From NCBI RefSeq assembly GCF_021462225.1, contig NC_061815.1, positions 50,506,873-50,570,872 of the forward strand: a stretch of DNA of 64,000 bases, in the 5' to 3' direction. Shown one piece after another: positions 61,136-64,000 of the stretch; positions within the stretch are counted from its first letter, which is position 1; every line of letters starts with the position of its first letter. The position numbers were made by a program, and so were the translations under genes. This DNA is from Girardinichthys multiradiatus. Lineage: Eukaryota > Chordata > Actinopteri > Cyprinodontiformes > Goodeidae. The notes below the pieces were generated by a model that made no database searches, was not told the origin of the DNA, and worked only from the letters and a program-made list of their open reading frames with translations.

Positions 61136-62283
61136 TAGACAAAAGTTTGGGCAGGATGATGCTCTGGGAATCAGATGGATGACCATTGTCTTCTGTTTGG
61201 GATTTATGAGGTTTTCACATTTCCTTTAGGTTTTATTTTCACTGAGATGAGTTTTAATTGTTAGATTCAGATATTTTTCCTGAATGGAATACAGTCCCTT
61301 TAAACAGCCGTCTTCATTTATCTCAGACACTCAAGAGTCACAGAAACTTTAACCTAAACTGATATGATCCCAGGCTGGTTCTGGTTTAACCGGTCCAGTT
61401 TATCATTTATGTGAAGAATTTTCTTCCTCACGTTCTGCTGTCCCACACAGTTTCTGTCTCTAAAAAGAACAAAGAGTGTTTAATGAAGGTGTAGGACGTT
61501 CACTTGAACCATAGAGCAACAGTTTCATCATCCTCACTAAGGAGAAGAAGCACACCTGAGGGTTTCTGTCCTGACAGCATTGCTGTGCAGAGAGACGGAG
61601 TTCATTTCAGCCAGAAACTCAGTTTAGCCTCATCCGACGCTCCACATAAACCAATAAAAGTGAAATGAGTCTGGACTCGTGTCTGTCCCTCAGGGAAACA
61701 TGTTGACCATATTGATTGTTTTCTTCATCCTAATTAACAAAATCAATAATTCAGACTGAAAATGTTTCATTTAGTTGGATTGAGGACGCAGCGCCTCGAG
61801 CTGAGACGAGGGAGCGAGGGAATCGGACGACTGCAGAGGGACTTTGGTGCTGCACAGTGGTTTAAGGAAATGAAAGGAGGAAGTGGATTTAACACCAACC
61901 AGAACAGTTCTGACTGCAGTATCACATCATGGGAAATTCTTTACGCTCTCTACAACTTTATCCGTTTTGGGGTTCTGAAAGCACTCTCAAATTCTAGATA
62001 AAGGGACAAATTTCAGAGATTTTAAGTCTCAGATGTTTAAAGATTGTTAATTCATGTGAAATGTTTGTTTATGCAGGTCAGAAAGTTCTGTTAGCATCTA
62101 CAAGCTGGTTACCACTGGCTTCTAGGTTCCTGCTCTCGTTTGGATCAGCACTGATGGCAATGCAAACCCTCAGGCCTGCAAGACTGATTACAGCTCGCTG
62201 CTACCTCTATAGCGAAGAGTTAGATTTTACTAAATGCAGAATAATTAGAGAGAATTTTTTATTTAAATTTAGAGAAAAACAGG

Positions 62284-62455
62284 CCCGGCGGTGGTGCTGG
62301 AGTTAAGTGCGCTGTTGGTCCTTGATGAGATTGTCAAGGGTTCAAGTCTCGGCCCGTTGACGTTAACGGCATGTCTTCCCCTTCTCTCCATCCCATTTCC
62401 TGTCAGCTTATAATCCAAAAAAACCCCAGAAAAATAAAGGCCGCTAGTGCTTAAA
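62284..62455 (+). mobile_element. tRNA-derived SINE, second family
   Basis: The tRNA-like head has a B-box-like GGGTTCAAGTCTC. The body CATGTCTTCCCCTTCTCTCC and the tail AAATAAAGGCCGCTAGTGC are typical of a common fish SINE family different from the copies at 48937 and 53554. Confidence 0.7.
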
Positions 62456-62479
62456 ATAATATGAAGAAACATTTAGAGG

Positions 62480-63160
62480 AGAAAGGGGGAAGCTTGCAGG
62501 TCAGAGAACACCATCCCAACTGTGCTGTATGGCGGTGGCAGCATCATGCTCTGGGGTGTTTTGCTGCAAGAGGGACTGGTGCACTTCACAAACTAGATGG
62601 TATCATGAGGAAAGACGATTATTTGGAAATATTGAAGCAACATCTCAAAACATCAGTCAGGAAGTTGAAGATTGGACACAGATTAGTCTTTCAAATTATC
62701 TTTTCAAATGTCCCTCAGCATACCTCCAGATTAGTTTCTAAGTGGCTTCAGGATAACAAGTCCATGTTCTGGAATGGCCACCATAAAGTCCTGATCTCAG
62801 TCCCAGGGAGCATTTATGGGTGGAGCTGAAAAGGTGTGTGTGAGGAAGGAGGCCCACAAACGCAACCCAATTACACCAGTTCTGTCAGGAGGAATGGACC
62901 AAAATTCCTGTAAACTGTTATGAGAAACTTGTTGAAGGAAACCCAGAACATTTGACCCAAATCAGACAGTTTGAAGGATTGATTTACCAAATACTGGGGA
63001 GATGTGTGGAAACTTCCGTAATGAATCATCATTCTGACATTTAACAAATAGAAATAATTTCAATAATTCCAACTGAGCTAAAACAGGAAATGTTTGGTCT
63101 GATTTAATGTCAAACAGTGAGAGAACTAAGATAATTGTTGTTTTTATACAGTGGATGGAT
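62480..63160 (+). mobile_element. Tc1-like transposase relic
   Basis: The plus strand reads WRWQHHALGCFAARGTGALH, then KLDGIMRKDDYLEILKQHL and, after frame breaks, a YEKLVEGNPEHLTQ-like end. This is Tc1 transposase catalytic-domain sequence. The end near 63155 (TTTTATACAGTGG) resembles a Tc1 terminus. Confidence 0.75.
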
Positions 63161-64000
63161 AATTCTGGGTCCAGCTGTAAATTAAAGGTCTACCCCATGG
63201 TCTGCAGTAAGATGTGCCTGGAGAACCTGCACAGGAAGGCGTTCAGATCAGATGAACCACCAGCTCTACTCTCTAGATGATGGAGCTCTTCTCATCTCCA
63301 AGGCAGAGCCTGGCTGCTCTGCAGAAGAAGCTCTTTCTTCCTTCTTCACCACCACAGGCCAGAGAACTCCAGATGTTTCCTCAGTGGGAACCATGGCCAC
63401 AGATGAGACAAGCTTCTGAGTCACAGATGGGTGATTATCAGAAACTGGTCTAAGACGACCTTTAGGAAATGGTGGGAAACCATCTCCTCTGTTGGAGATT
63501 AGATGCCTGTTTGCTGCTCCGGGCTGTTCCAGAACTACATATCGCACACTAGATGTGATTCTGTTAATGGTTCTTCCTCTGTACGTGTTTTTCTTGATTC
63601 GGCTGCCAGATTTCTATTATTGTGTTGGGTCCTGAAGGTCCATTAGTCACATATCTCCAGCCTCCATGGTTTCATCCAAAATATTAGACACAGTTTGGAA
63701 ATTTCATCCCTTTCAGCCTCATCAGTCTCAGTCGGTGTTAATTAAAGAAGCTTTTAGTCCCGTTTCTGAGAGAAGCGCCGGGCTGTGAAGCATCTTTCTG
63801 ATGCTGATGTTTCCTACACTGTAAAACATGTTTCTCCGTCTTCTCTGAAGACCAAACACCATGAAGGTTAAATGAACTCAGAGAAACATTCAGTTCAACC
63901 CCAGGTTCTTTTGTCTGATGATGCTGGTTCAAGGAGGAGACCTCACCATCTCAGCCTGAGGAAACGTCTGTCCTCAGATCAGCCCGTGTTTCCAGGTGAG

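Larger units (their letters stand above)
58735..64000. other. mgat4b: mgat4b intron extending beyond the window
   Basis: I looked for the next upstream GnT-IV exon (ending in a ...SQLGFI-like sequence) and did not find it. Tc1-like relics lie at 60590-61135 and 62480-63160 and a SINE at 62284-62455. 58740-60590, 61140-62280 and 63160-64000 show nothing I can identify. Confidence 0.6.

Noticed and set aside
61762..62001. 79-codon plus-strand frame
   Set aside because: No splice context, domain or repeat support; consistent with chance.

Overview
This is a vertebrate nuclear window, almost certainly from a ray-finned (teleost) fish. The evidence is intron-rich minus-strand genes with GT-AG junctions, and a fish-type repeat load: Tc1 elements, a DIRS tyrosine-recombinase retrotransposon, a Tf1/sushi-class chromovirus, a hAT MITE and tRNA-derived SINEs. 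I saw no bacterial operon, CRISPR array or complete tRNA/rRNA gene.

Two host genes occupy the minus strand. The first is canx (calnexin). It can be followed from a non-coding exon 1 near 24530 through 14 coding exons (17881 down to 2639). The exon lengths sum to 1821 bp, an unbroken 606-residue reading frame with signal peptide, lectin domain, P-domain repeats, one membrane span and an acidic tail ending in basic residues. Its upstream region has four CCAAT boxes and a perfect ER-stress response element. The second is mgat4b (GnT-IVb). Its last seven coding exons lie between 58734 and 34432; the 5' exons lie beyond 64000. Both act on secretory N-glycoproteins: calnexin in ER folding, MGAT4B in Golgi branching. 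CANX and MGAT4B also lie close together on human 5q35.

Layout: 1-2638 downstream sequence and canx 3' UTR. 2639-24530 canx, with a hAT MITE, an old Tc1 relic, an unclassified repeat, a 5.3-kb CATGTG satellite filling one intron and a 2.7-kb 31-bp minisatellite in intron 1. 24531-33960 intergenic, with the canx promoter, DNA-transposon relics and a deleted retrovirus-like element. 33965-64000 mgat4b, whose 10-kb last intron holds a nearly intact Tc1 copy, a LINE tail, a truncated Tc1 and a young sushi-class element. Its 8-kb intron at 48350-56443 holds SINEs and a DIRS element with a nested solo LTR and SINE, plus an LTR fragment next to a long tRNA-Trp complement.

The most interesting material is in the mobile DNA: apparent self-priming and a -1 frameshift site in the sushi element, the DIRS terminal/internal complementary repeats, the 37-nt tRNA-Trp complement, and two large minisatellites inside canx. 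A few plus-strand exon-like reading frames remain unidentified. All family names come from recognising sequence; no database search was run.
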